Source: JBEEJZ01 sp046046915
Lineage (GTDB): Bacteria; Pseudomonadota; Gammaproteobacteria; Burkholderiales; Burkholderiaceae_C
Reading direction: 5' to 3'
Assembly: GCA_046046915.1 (NCBI GenBank)
Contig: JBJOIT010000015.1
Coordinates: 1-59,893 of the forward strand
Length of the DNA: 59,893 nt
Shown here: piece by piece, positions 24,627-33,493 of the stretch
Layout of the letters: each line of letters opens with the position of its first letter
Numbering within the stretch: the stretch's first letter is position 1
Program-made: the position numbers and the translations under genes
The notes under the pieces: generated by a model
Databases searched by the model: none
Seen by the model: only the letters and a program-made list of their open reading frames with translations
Told to the model about the DNA's origin: nothing

Positions 24627-25631
24627 ATGACCCAAGCGGCTCATTCGACGCGACAACCGACCATAGGCCTGGCGCCTGGCGCGCAGCCCGTGGCCTGCGT
24701 GGACATCGGCGGGACCAAAGTGGCTGTCAGCGTAGCCAATGAGCATGGCATGCGCGGCCAAGTGGCCGAGCCCACCTGCAAAGAGGGGCCCAACAGCGCG
24801 CTGGCCGACCAGATCATTCGCCTGATCGGCCAGTCCTGCGCCAGTGTGGGCATGAAGTCCAGCGATCTGGCTGCGGTTGGCGTCGCCTCGTGTGGACCTT
24901 TTGTGATGCGTGACGGCATGGTCGAGCTCTCCACCCCCAATATTTGCGGCGGCATGGCGGGCGAGGCGCGCGGCCTGCCCAACGACTGGAAAACGGCCTT
25001 GCTGGAAGCGCCTTTGCGGGCGGTGTTTGGCAAGGTACGGGTCGAGAACGATGGCATCGGTGCATTGGAGGCCGAGCGCCGCTGGGGTGCCTTGCAAGTC
25101 AATGGCCGCCCCATGGATAACTGCGCTTACGTGACCTGGAGCACGGGCGTGGGCATGGGCGTCTGCGTGGACGGCCGTATCCTGCGTGGCAAGAACGGCA
25201 ACGCCGGTCATGCTGGCCATGTGTTTGTTTCCGATAACGACGACGCCCTGTGCGGCTGCGGCAACTTTGGTGATGTCGAGGCCTTGGTCGGAGGTAACGC
25301 CATCCCGCGCCGCTTCGGCCAAGAGGGCTACGCAGATGCGGCGCTGCTGTTCAACGCTGCCAAAACTGGCGATGCACGCGCCATGAGCATCGTCGACGAC
25401 CTCTGCCGCGTGCTTGGACGCATGCTGTACAACCAGGTGGCCACCTTGGACTTGGAACGTATCAGCCTGGGTGGCAGCGTCTTCTGGCACAACCGCGATT
25501 TGTTGCTGCCCAAACTTAACGCCCAGATCCACGGCAAACTGCCTGCGCTGACCGATGGCTTTGAACTCGTACCTGCGGGACTGGGCCTACATGTGGGCGA
25601 TCTAGGCGCGTTGGCCTTGGTGACAGGCTAA
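24627..25631 (+). CDS. ROK-family sugar kinase/regulator-like protein
   Basis: A 334-residue protein with an actin-like kinase fold: phosphate-binding DIGGTKVAVSV, catalytic acid in VENDGIGALEAE, a second ATP motif STGVGMGVCVDG, and the ROK zinc/His region GNAGHAGHVF followed by CGCGNFGDVEAL. The last of the usual zinc cysteines (CxCGxxGC) is Asp here. There is no DNA-binding helix-turn-helix, so it is kinase-like rather than a NagC/XylR repressor. The substrate is unknown. A GGAGAAG site lies upstream. Confidence 0.85.
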   Translation: MTQAAHSTRQPTIGLAPGAQPVACVDIGGTKVAVSVANEHGMRGQVAEPTCKEGPNSALADQIIRLIGQSCASVGMKSSDLAAVGVASCGPFVMRDGMVELSTPNICGGMAGEARGLPNDWKTALLEAPLRAVFGKVRVENDGIGALEAERRWGALQVNGRPMDNCAYVTWSTGVGMGVCVDGRILRGKNGNAGHAGHVFVSDNDDALCGCGNFGDVEALVGGNAIPRRFGQEGYADAALLFNAAKTGDARAMSIVDDLCRVLGRMLYNQVATLDLERISLGGSVFWHNRDLLLPKLNAQIHGKLPALTDGFELVPAGLGLHVGDLGALALVTG

Positions 25632-25684
25632 AAACGTCTGAACACTTGACGAAGACCCGACAGGCGCTGCCGTGCAGGGGCACA

Positions 25685-26398
25685 ATGCATGAGACCATGA
25701 CCCGTTCTAGTCCCATTGCTGTCCCCGCCGGCGCCGAAAACATCCTGCCTGGTGCAAAGGCCTTGTTTGCCCGGTTTCAGAGCTGTGAAACCGAGGCTCA
25801 CCTCGAGCGGGTCGCTGCATACACACGCCTCATCGCCCAGGGCCTGGCGCGCAGTCACCACTTCAGCCCGGCATTCGTGGAACAGGCGAGCCTGTTGGCG
25901 CGTTTACATGACGTGGGAATGGTGAGCGTGCCTGATGCCATTTTGCGCAAACCCTCGCGCTTGACCGCCGCCGAGATGGTGGCCATGAAAACCCACGTTG
26001 CCAAAGGTCTGGAACTCGTCGACCAAGTGCTGTCCGAGGTGAGCGGTGTGGATACCTCGGCAGCGAGCATGTTGCGCAACATCGTGGGTGGCCACCACGA
26101 GCGTCTGGATGGCAGCGGTTACCCAGCGGGTGTGAAGGCCGTGCAAATTCCCATCGAAGCCCGAATCGTGGCGGTCGCCGATGTGTTCGACGCCATGACT
26201 ACCCTGCGGCCCTACCGGCGGGTCTGGACCGAGGGCGAGATTGCTATCGAACTTCGTTTGCAGGTGGCGTCCAATAAGCTCGATGGCGACTGTGTTGCTG
26301 CCTTGATGGTGGCCCAGAGTGCCCGCGAGGCGATTCTTCAGCAGTGGTCCGACCCGCCTGACGCCACCCAACCCGTCCACCCGGTGCATCGGGTTTGA
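25685..26398 (+). CDS. HD-GYP-type phosphodiesterase-like protein
   Basis: A 237-residue protein that is essentially one HD-GYP domain. The metal-binding HD is in LARLHDVGMVSVPDAIL, the family hallmark is HHERLDGSGYP, and RIVAVADVFDAMTTLRPYR follows. The usual HDIGK lysine is Met. Domains of this type degrade cyclic di-GMP. No receiver or sensor domain is attached, and the C-terminal tail is short and Pro/His-rich. The start at 25685 is chosen for the AGGGG site; an earlier TTG is possible. It is convergent with cca. Confidence 0.85.
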   Translation: MHETMTRSSPIAVPAGAENILPGAKALFARFQSCETEAHLERVAAYTRLIAQGLARSHHFSPAFVEQASLLARLHDVGMVSVPDAILRKPSRLTAAEMVAMKTHVAKGLELVDQVLSEVSGVDTSAASMLRNIVGGHHERLDGSGYPAGVKAVQIPIEARIVAVADVFDAMTTLRPYRRVWTEGEIAIELRLQVASNKLDGDCVAALMVAQSAREAILQQWSDPPDATQPVHPVHRV

Positions 26399-26408
26399 GG
26401 GGCCTGTT

Positions 26409-27683
26409 TTAGCCCTGCCCCTGCGCCACAGCCTGAACGCGGGCGGCGTGCACGGCTTCGCCGATCTGGCTGCCGCTGGCACCATGGGCCACGGCGTTTT
26501 GCGCCACGATCTCTGTGGCCACCGACTGTGCAGCGGCCAGGGCACCCAAAAGGCGTTCACGCTGCGGGTAGGCAGACTCTTCAAAACCGAGTCGGCCTCT
26601 GGCGTCGCACTCGCAGGCCAGCAGGGCCACGGCAAAGCGCTGGGGCTTTCGAAACGCGTCACAGCGCTCCATCAGGCGGACCAGGGCTGCCGCGCCAAAT
26701 TCGCTGCTACGGTGAATGTTGCTGTGTTCCCGTGCCACCACGTCGGCCAGCTCCCGGCATTCCACCGGCATGCGCAGGCGCTTGGCCAGTTCCACCAGCA
26801 ACCTTGCGCTGCGTTCTTCGTGGCCGATGTGGCGCGGCAGCACATCGGCGGGGGTGTTGCCTTTGCCCAGATCGTGGCACAGGCAGGCCACGCGCACGGC
26901 CAGCGGTGCTTGCAGGCGCGCGCTCATGTCCAGCACCATCATCAAGTGCACGCCTGTGTCTACCTCGGGGTGATAGTCGGCGCGTTGCTGCACGCCCCAC
27001 AGCCGGTCAACCTCGGGCAGCAGGCGCTTGAGCGCACCGCAGGCTCGCAGCACCTCGAACATACACGAGGGGCGTGGGGCCATCAGCCCCCTCGCCAGCT
27101 CTTGCCACACCCGCTCGGGCACCAGGTGATCGACCTCACCGTCTTCCACCATCTCCTGCATCAGGGTCATCGTTTCGCTGGCCACGGTGAAGTTTGGAAA
27201 ACGCGCATTGAAGCGTGCCACGCGCAGGATGCGCACGGGGTCTTCCCGAAAGGCGTCGGTCACATGGCGCAGCATCTGGGCCTTCAAGTCACCCAGTCCG
27301 CCAAAAGGGTCAATCACCTCCTCAGGCTTCAGCCCTGGGTTGCTCAGCCAGGCGTTCACGGCCTCTGCCTCCACCGCCATGGCATTGATGGTCAGGTCAC
27401 GACGTGACAGGTCTTGCTCCAGGGTCACGTCGGGCGCAGCGTGGACGGCAAAGCCCTTGTAGCCGGGCGCGGTCTTGCGCTCGGTGCGGGCCAGGGCCAC
27501 TTCCTCGCGGGTGCGGGGGTGCAGGAACACCGGAAAATCCTTGCCCACGGGGGTGTAACCCTGGGCGGCCAGTTGTTCGGGCGTGGCGCCTACGACCACC
27601 CAGTCGCGATCCTGCACAGGCAAACCCAGCATCGCATCGCGGACCGCCCCACCGACCAGGTAGGTGCGCATGGCGCTTGCCAT
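26409..27683 (-). CDS. cca: CCA tRNA nucleotidyltransferase with HD domain
   Basis: A 424-residue enzyme that adds and repairs the 3' CCA of tRNAs. The nucleotidyltransferase motifs are VGGAVRDAMLG and DRDWVVVG (DxD), with the RRDLTINAMA motif and the basic RILRVARFNARF helix. A C-terminal HD domain contains CLCHDLGKGNTP and confers phosphatase/phosphodiesterase activity in E. coli. It is last in a minus-strand run behind a GST gene, 3 bp away. Either of two ATGs (27683 or 27671) may be used. Confidence 0.95.
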   Translation of the reverse strand: MASAMRTYLVGGAVRDAMLGLPVQDRDWVVVGATPEQLAAQGYTPVGKDFPVFLHPRTREEVALARTERKTAPGYKGFAVHAAPDVTLEQDLSRRDLTINAMAVEAEAVNAWLSNPGLKPEEVIDPFGGLGDLKAQMLRHVTDAFREDPVRILRVARFNARFPNFTVASETMTLMQEMVEDGEVDHLVPERVWQELARGLMAPRPSCMFEVLRACGALKRLLPEVDRLWGVQQRADYHPEVDTGVHLMMVLDMSARLQAPLAVRVACLCHDLGKGNTPADVLPRHIGHEERSARLLVELAKRLRMPVECRELADVVAREHSNIHRSSEFGAAALVRLMERCDAFRKPQRFAVALLACECDARGRLGFEESAYPQRERLLGALAAAQSVATEIVAQNAVAHGASGSQIGEAVHAARVQAVAQGQG

Positions 27684-27686
27684 GTC

Positions 27687-28370
27687 TTAACGGCTCAGCC
27701 GGAAGGGTTCCTCAAAGTCGAGGAAATCCTGTTCCGCCAGGGCATCGGTGATCCAGGCTTGCACGCCCGGCAGGCCGCGTACCCGTTCCACGTAGGCGCC
27801 GATGTGGGCCGGCACGGGCAGGTCGTAAGTCACGATGCGCATGCAGATTGGCGCAAAGTAGGCATCGGCCACAGTGAACTCGCCAAACAGCATGGGGCCG
27901 CCATAGGTTTGCAGCAGCTCGCTCCACATGGCAACCAAGCGGTTCAGGTCGGCGCGCACAGCGGGTTTGTCGCGCCACGCCAGGGCGCCGATCTCCGGCA
28001 GCAAGGCCTCGATGTTCATAGGGCAGGCGCTACGCAGGCCGGTGAAGCCACTGTGCATTTCGGCGCAGACGCTGCGTGCGCGGGCACGCGCTTTTGGGTC
28101 TTGCGGCCACAAGTGTTTGTCGGGATAGGTTTCGGCCACGTATTCGGCAATGGCCAGGGTGTCCCAAATGGCGAAGCCATCCACATCCAGCACCGGCACC
28201 TTGCCCACTGGGTTGACGGTCGCCAGCATGCGCTTGAAGCCGGAGTCGGGCGCGAAGGAATCAAATCGCACCATCACTTCTTCAAATTCGACGCCTGCCT
28301 GGCGCAGCAGCACCCAGGGGCGCATGGACCACGAAGAGTAGTTCTTGTTGCCGATGAAGAGTTTGAGCAT
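27687..28370 (-). CDS. Glutathione S-transferase family protein
   Basis: A 227-residue cytosolic GST: thioredoxin-like N-terminus KLFIGNKNYSSWSMRPWVLL, NPVGKVPVLDVDGFAIWDTLAIAEYVAE (cis-Pro, and the SerAsp-equivalent WDT), and an all-helical C-terminal domain with FTVADAYFAPICMRI. The SSWSMR segment resembles the YfcF or maleylacetoacetate isomerase-like classes. Its substrate is not evident. It sits between the epimerase and cca genes. Confidence 0.9.
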   Translation of the reverse strand: MLKLFIGNKNYSSWSMRPWVLLRQAGVEFEEVMVRFDSFAPDSGFKRMLATVNPVGKVPVLDVDGFAIWDTLAIAEYVAETYPDKHLWPQDPKARARARSVCAEMHSGFTGLRSACPMNIEALLPEIGALAWRDKPAVRADLNRLVAMWSELLQTYGGPMLFGEFTVADAYFAPICMRIVTYDLPVPAHIGAYVERVRGLPGVQAWITDALAEQDFLDFEEPFRLSR

Positions 28371-28438
28371 GGCAGGACTGTTTGGAACGGTTGCGGTAAG
28401 TTGAGCAATAGCTGGAGCCTAGACAGACATTTGCGACA

Positions 28439-29413
28439 TCAGGCGCGGCCCGCGGTGCGCCGAAAGCCATCCAGGCTGCGGGCGCTGAGGGTGCCGCAAA
28501 GATAGCCTGGCGCAACTGCGCTCAGAGCGGCTGCGGTAATGCCCAGCGCAGCCAGGCCAGGCAGGCTGCCGTCACACACGTTGTCGACTTTCATGGAGTC
28601 GAGGTTGTCCTGGCTCAGCAAGGGCTCACCGGGCATGAGTCGCATCAGGCTGGCTTGCAGGCGGCCCAGGGCGTCTGGCAAGGGCAGCACAGGCCGGCCA
28701 CGCCCGCCGTTGATGCCGCTGGCAGCCCCTGCAAAACGCACCAGCTCGGCCAGAGTCATCACGTCCGGCCCGCACAGGTCATAAACCTGGCCCAAGGTGG
28801 CTGAGGGTGCCCAATGGGGGGCGCCGAGCAAGCAGTTGGCAATGGCCTGCGCCACATCCTCCACCCACACCGGTTGAAACCGGGTGGCCGCGCCAGCCAG
28901 CGGTACGACCGGCGCTATTTTTTGGAGTTGCGCAAACAGGGTCAAAAAGCGGTCGCCATCGCCAAAAATCACGCTGGGGCGCAGCACGCTCAGGTCCAGG
29001 CCGGCGGCCTGCAGTACCGCTTCGCCCCGCGCCTTGCTGCGCTGGTACATCGAGGGGCCATTCAATGCCGCGCCCAAGGCGCTGACGTGCACCAGACGCT
29101 TCACGCCCGTGGCCAGGCAGGCCTGGGCAATCTTTTGGGGCAGCGCGACGTGGGTGCGTTCAAAAGCTGCTTCGGTGCCGTGCAGGATGGCGATCAGGTT
29201 GACCACAGCATCGTGTCCCGCCATCAAACCGCGTAAGTCGGCGTCGTCAAACACGTCGGCTTGCAGCACGGTCAGGCCCGGCAAGGTTTGGACGGCAAAG
29301 CCGTTCGTAGCGCGCCGCGTGGGCACGGTGATATGACAACCGGCGCGGGCCAGCTTTTCGCACAGGTGGCGGCCCACAAAGCCCGCACCGCCGAGCACCA
29401 GAATCTTTTTCAT
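28439..29413 (-). CDS. NAD(P)-binding complex I NDUFA9-like epimerase family protein
   Basis: A 324-residue protein with a Rossmann motif VLGGAGFVGRHL at the N-terminus, DAVVNLIAIL, and a reduced SDR active site (LVHVSALGA and MYQRSKARGEA). It matches the atypical SDR group of NDUFA9 and complex I accessory proteins. The role in bacteria is uncertain: ubiquinone-related and sugar-nucleotide roles are both possible. The start overlaps the stop of slt by 4 bp. Confidence 0.85.
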   Translation of the reverse strand: MKKILVLGGAGFVGRHLCEKLARAGCHITVPTRRATNGFAVQTLPGLTVLQADVFDDADLRGLMAGHDAVVNLIAILHGTEAAFERTHVALPQKIAQACLATGVKRLVHVSALGAALNGPSMYQRSKARGEAVLQAAGLDLSVLRPSVIFGDGDRFLTLFAQLQKIAPVVPLAGAATRFQPVWVEDVAQAIANCLLGAPHWAPSATLGQVYDLCGPDVMTLAELVRFAGAASGINGGRGRPVLPLPDALGRLQASLMRLMPGEPLLSQDNLDSMKVDNVCDGSLPGLAALGITAAALSAVAPGYLCGTLSARSLDGFRRTAGRA

Positions 29414-31434
29414 GGCAGGTCCTTGTCGACTTCGGTTGTGGCATCGCGCGGCCCCACGCGGCCCAGGCGAGCCTTGAGCGACTGCGGCAGCCCGGTCAGC
29501 AAAGCGGCGTAGGCCGTGGTGTTGGAAAGCACTTTTTTTACGTAGTCGCGCGTTTCAGAAAAGGGCACGTTTTCGGCCCACACAGCAGCGTCCAGCACCG
29601 CATCGCCCGTTTGGCCGCGCCACGCCCGCGAGCGGCTGGGGCCGGCGTTGTAGGCTGCAGCGGCCAGCGGCATGGAGCCCGAAAAGTCGTCAAGCACCAG
29701 CTTCAGGTAGCCCGTGCCGATGGCGATATTAGTTTCGCGGTCGTTCAGCAGATGGGGTTGATAGTCGCTCATGCCGATTTTCTTGGCGGTCCATTTGGCC
29801 GTGGCGGGCATGACCTGCATCAGACCCGATGCCCCCACGCCCGATCGTGCATCCATCACAAAGCGGCTTTCCTGGCGGATCAGGCCGTACACATAGGCCG
29901 GGTCCAGCCCGATCTGGTTGGAACGCTGCACCACGGAATCGCGAAACGGCACAGGGTAGCGCTGCGCGACGTCGATCACACTCTTGGTGCGTTCGCTGGT
30001 GTTGATGCAGCGGTCCCACACCTCGTTATGGCAGGCCAGCTCGGCGGCGGCCAGCAGCTCGCGGTCGTTCATGCCGCCGGGGGTGTGCAGGTTGGTGGTG
30101 TAGTTCCATTCCCGCACGCCCTCGCTGCGCAGGCCGATCTGGATGGCCGCCAAGCTGCGCCGCAGGCCCGGGTTGTTGCGAGCGGCCTCCTGTTCCTGGG
30201 GCGTGAGCGCGCTCGGGCGCTGGGGCAAGACCACGGATTGGCCCAGGTCTTCGAGTGCCAGCTGCTCGTAAAAACCACGCACGCCCGCAATGCCTTGCAG
30301 CGCCTTGTTGGCGTCTGTGCGCTCGGCGTCGGTTTTGGCCAGCCTGTGTTGGGCGGTGGCCAGCCAATAGACCCAAGCCGTGTCGTTGCGGCTGGCGTCA
30401 CTCATGGCCTGAATCGCCGTTTGCACCTGCTTCCACTCACCTTTGCGCAGTGCGGCGCGCACTTTCCAGGCCAGTTGGTCGTCGCTCAGGTCGGCGTCGC
30501 GGGCTAGGGCGTAGTAGCGCATGGCCTCGTTTGACAAACGCTGCGCCGCGCTTTTGCCTATGGCGCCCCAGGTCCAAGAGCGTTGTTCGGGCGTAAGCTG
30601 CTTGGCCAGTTTGCCTTGCAAGGCCTCAGCTGCGGCGTCTGCATCTGATACAGCCAGGCGAACCAGCGCCAGTACCGCCCACTCCTGGCTCAGGGTGTGG
30701 CTGGCGCCAGAGGCGGGCTTGTGCTTGGCCAGGTAGCGGGCCGGGTTGTCCTGTATATCGTTGAGTGGTGCGAGGGCCTCACGGCCGATCATTTCCAGCG
30801 CCTGCCGTGCCACGCGGGGGCGGTTCGCCTCCATGGCCAGTCGCGCCTTCACCCACACCTCGGTGTCGCTCAAACGGCTGGCGTCGTGCATTTGCGCTGC
30901 TGCGTAGGCGCAACCATCGTCGGCCTCACGTTGCGCGTACCACAGGCGCTTGATGTCCACGGGTAGATCGGCGCCGGCGGGGCCGTGTCCCACGGTCAGG
31001 GCGTAGCACTTCACTTCGCGGTCATCGCTCATGCGGTAGTTGGGGTGTTCGGCGGCAAAAGTCGCCCAGTCGCGGCGCTGGCCCAGCATCAACAACCAGT
31101 CGTTGCGCAGCCGGTCTTCCTGGTAGCTGCCAGCGTAACGGACCAAAAAGGCCTCGATCTCGGATTTGGATGCGGTGTCGAGCCGCGCGCGCAGCTCCCA
31201 GTAAGCGGCCCAGGGTTCGAGTACATGGCCACGGGCCTGGGGCAGCAGGGCGCTCAGGCGCTTGCTGTCACCTTTTTTGTAGGCCTGGCTCATGTCCAAG
31301 ATTACGCTGGCAGCCTGCGCCGAAATGGGGTCGGGCGACCGCCCGGCGGACTGTGCCTGGGCGGCGCACCAGGTGGGTGCCAGTACCAGGCAAGCCAGGG
31401 CGGTGAACGGTGTCAAAATCGCTGAAAACTGCAT
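29410..31434 (-). CDS. slt: Soluble lytic murein transglycosylase
   Basis: A 674-residue periplasmic enzyme that cleaves the MurNAc-GlcNAc bond to 1,6-anhydro-MurNAc. It has a signal peptide ending near AQAQ, a long superhelical domain and a C-terminal goose-lysozyme-like domain with catalytic Glu in GLIRQESRF, and GVGASGLMQVMPATAKWTAKKIG. NIAIGTGYLKLVLDDF and AAAYNAGPSRSRAW complete the SLT signature. Its start is only 9 bp from the divergent folate gene. Downstream, it overlaps the NDUFA9-like gene by 4 bp. Confidence 0.93.
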   Translation of the reverse strand: MQFSAILTPFTALACLVLAPTWCAAQAQSAGRSPDPISAQAASVILDMSQAYKKGDSKRLSALLPQARGHVLEPWAAYWELRARLDTASKSEIEAFLVRYAGSYQEDRLRNDWLLMLGQRRDWATFAAEHPNYRMSDDREVKCYALTVGHGPAGADLPVDIKRLWYAQREADDGCAYAAAQMHDASRLSDTEVWVKARLAMEANRPRVARQALEMIGREALAPLNDIQDNPARYLAKHKPASGASHTLSQEWAVLALVRLAVSDADAAAEALQGKLAKQLTPEQRSWTWGAIGKSAAQRLSNEAMRYYALARDADLSDDQLAWKVRAALRKGEWKQVQTAIQAMSDASRNDTAWVYWLATAQHRLAKTDAERTDANKALQGIAGVRGFYEQLALEDLGQSVVLPQRPSALTPQEQEAARNNPGLRRSLAAIQIGLRSEGVREWNYTTNLHTPGGMNDRELLAAAELACHNEVWDRCINTSERTKSVIDVAQRYPVPFRDSVVQRSNQIGLDPAYVYGLIRQESRFVMDARSGVGASGLMQVMPATAKWTAKKIGMSDYQPHLLNDRETNIAIGTGYLKLVLDDFSGSMPLAAAAYNAGPSRSRAWRGQTGDAVLDAAVWAENVPFSETRDYVKKVLSNTTAYAALLTGLPQSLKARLGRVGPRDATTEVDKDLP

Positions 31435-31443
31435 GTGGACATT

Positions 31444-32043
31444 ATGGACAACTCCATGGACGACAAGGTACGCGCCAAGAAAGCCCTACGCAAGGCGCTG
31501 ATCGAGGAACGACTCAATCTTCCGGACCGTTTGCAACGTGCTGATTTGTTACAGCGTGTGATGCGTATCTATCTGGTCGGGCGGGCGGACGCCGTGATTG
31601 GGGCGTATTGGCCCATCAAAGGCGAATTTGACCCGCTGCCCGCGCTGCACCGCTGGAAGGAAGACGGCGAGTTGCTGGACGAGCCGCAACGCCGGCGCAT
31701 CGGCCTGCCGGTGGTGGACAAGGTGCACAAGACTCTGACGTTTTGGTCGTGGTACCCCGGCTGCCCCATGGAAGAAGACGCCTACGGCATCCCCAAACCC
31801 AAAGACACCGAGCTGATCGTGCCGACCTTGCTGTTTGTGCCTTGTGTGGGTTACAGCGCCGGTGGCTACCGTTTGGGCTACGGCGGCGGCTTTTACGACC
31901 GCACCCTGGCCGCGCTGACGCCACGCCCCACCACCGTGGGCCTGGGGTACACCAACGGCTATGTGGACGACTTCGAGCCCGAGCCGCATGACGTGCCGCT
32001 GGACGCCATCCTGAACGACAACGGCGTGGTCTGGCCGGTTTGA
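31444..32043 (+). CDS. 5-formyltetrahydrofolate cyclo-ligase
   Basis: A 199-residue enzyme converting 5-formyl-THF to 5,10-methenyl-THF. It shows RKALIEERLNLP at the N-terminus, GAYWPIKGEFDP, LLFVPCVGYSAGGYRLGYGGGFYDR (the ATP- and folate-binding signature) and PTTVGLGY. The start may be 31444 or the ATG at 31456. It lies almost back to back with slt, and glmU follows at 40 bp. The 6S-RNA gene that often neighbours this family was not found. Confidence 0.9.
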   Translation: MDNSMDDKVRAKKALRKALIEERLNLPDRLQRADLLQRVMRIYLVGRADAVIGAYWPIKGEFDPLPALHRWKEDGELLDEPQRRRIGLPVVDKVHKTLTFWSWYPGCPMEEDAYGIPKPKDTELIVPTLLFVPCVGYSAGGYRLGYGGGFYDRTLAALTPRPTTVGLGYTNGYVDDFEPEPHDVPLDAILNDNGVVWPV

Positions 32044-32083
32044 TCTGTACCGTTTGATTTGAATAAAGAGCAAGGGAGTCGAA

Positions 32084-33493
32084 ATGACACAAGCAAGCGC
32101 CGCAGTCGATGTGGTGATCATGGCTGCGGGCAAGGGTACCCGCATGAAAAGCAAGCTGCCCAAGGTCTTGCACACCTTGGCCGGCCGCGCCCTGGTGCAG
32201 CATGTGGTGGACACCGCTGCCGAGCTGAGCGCCCGGCGGGTGGTGGTCATCACCGGACATGGCGCACAAGAGGTGGAAGCCTTTCTGGACAAGGCCAATC
32301 ACGCCCGGGTGCAGGCCGGTTTGGCGCTGAACTTTGTGCGGCAGGAGCCTCAGCTGGGCACCGGCCATGCCGTGCAGCAGGCCGTGCCCGCTCTGCCAGA
32401 CGACGGCATAGTGGTGGTCTTGTCGGGCGACGTGCCCCTGACCCAGGCGGACACCCTGTTTCACCTCATCCGCGCTTGCGCCGGCCAGCAACTGGCCTTG
32501 CTGACGCTCGAGCTGGCCAACCCCACGGGCTATGGCCGAATCGTCCGCGCTGGCGAGCAGGTGCAAGCCATCGTGGAGCACAAGGACGCCAGCGAGGCCC
32601 AGCGCCAGATTCGTGAGATTTACAGCGGCATCATGGCCGTGCCGGCGGTCTGGCTCAAGCGCTGGCTGGACCGGCTCGACAACCAGAACGCCCAGGGCGA
32701 GTACTACCTGACCGACATCGTGAAGTTTGCTGTGGCCGATGGCATGAATGTGGTGGCCCACAAGATCAGCGACGAAGTGCAGGTGGCCGGCGTCAACAGC
32801 CCGGTGCAGCTGGCCGAACTGGAGCGGGCCTGCCAACGCCAGCAAGCCCATCAGCTCATGGAGCAGGGCGTGCGCCTGGCAGACCCGGCGCGCATCGACA
32901 TTCGGGGCGACCTGAGCTGCAGTCACGATGTCAGCATCGACGTGAATTGTGTGTTTGAAGGCCAGGTCAGCCTGGGCGAGGGCGTGCGCATTGGCGCCAA
33001 TTGCGTGATTGCCAACGCGGTGATCGAGCCCGGCGCCGTGATCCATCCCTTTACCCACATCGACGGCGAAAAACTGGGTGTGACAGTGGGCGCTGGTTCT
33101 CTGATCGGGCCCTTTGCCCGTCTGCGTCCTGGTGCGCGTTTGGGGGCCGAGGTGCACATCGGCAATTTTGTCGAAATCAAGAACTCCACCTTGGCCGACG
33201 GCGCCAAGGCCAACCACCTGGCTTATTTGGGCGATGCCTCGGTGGGCGAGCGGGTCAACTTTGGGGCGGGCAGCATCACGGCTAACTACGACGGCGCCTT
33301 CAAGCACAAGACCGTGATCGAAGCTGACGTGCACATCGGCAGCAACTGCGTGCTGGTGGCGCCCGTCACCCTCGGGGCCGGCGGCACCGTGGGCGGTGGC
33401 TCCACCATCACCAAAGACACGCCACCCGGGGCGCTGAGCGTGGCGCGTGGCAAGCAAATCAGCATCGCCAACTGGAAGCGCCCACGCAAATGA
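32084..33493 (+). CDS. glmU: Bifunctional GlmU (GlcN-1-P acetyltransferase / GlcNAc-1-P uridyltransferase)
   Basis: A 469-residue enzyme making UDP-GlcNAc. The N-terminal uridyltransferase has IMAAGKGTRMKSKLPKVLH and GTGHAVQQA; the C-terminal half is a left-handed beta helix of hexapeptide repeats with the acetyltransferase residues in FVEIKNSTLADGAKANHLAYLGDA and GAGSITANYDG. A strong AGGGAG site precedes the start. GlmS, the first enzyme of the route, is encoded 1.4 kb further on. The stop overlaps the next histidine kinase gene in ATGA. Confidence 0.97.
   Translation: MTQASAAVDVVIMAAGKGTRMKSKLPKVLHTLAGRALVQHVVDTAAELSARRVVVITGHGAQEVEAFLDKANHARVQAGLALNFVRQEPQLGTGHAVQQAVPALPDDGIVVVLSGDVPLTQADTLFHLIRACAGQQLALLTLELANPTGYGRIVRAGEQVQAIVEHKDASEAQRQIREIYSGIMAVPAVWLKRWLDRLDNQNAQGEYYLTDIVKFAVADGMNVVAHKISDEVQVAGVNSPVQLAELERACQRQQAHQLMEQGVRLADPARIDIRGDLSCSHDVSIDVNCVFEGQVSLGEGVRIGANCVIANAVIEPGAVIHPFTHIDGEKLGVTVGAGSLIGPFARLRPGARLGAEVHIGNFVEIKNSTLADGAKANHLAYLGDASVGERVNFGAGSITANYDGAFKHKTVIEADVHIGSNCVLVAPVTLGAGGTVGGGSTITKDTPPGALSVARGKQISIANWKRPRK

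Noticed and set aside
26319..27407. A 362-residue open frame on the plus strand opposite cca
   Set aside because: It mirrors the cca gene, whose motifs are clear. The other frame is open only because of the high GC codon pattern; its product has no recognisable domain.
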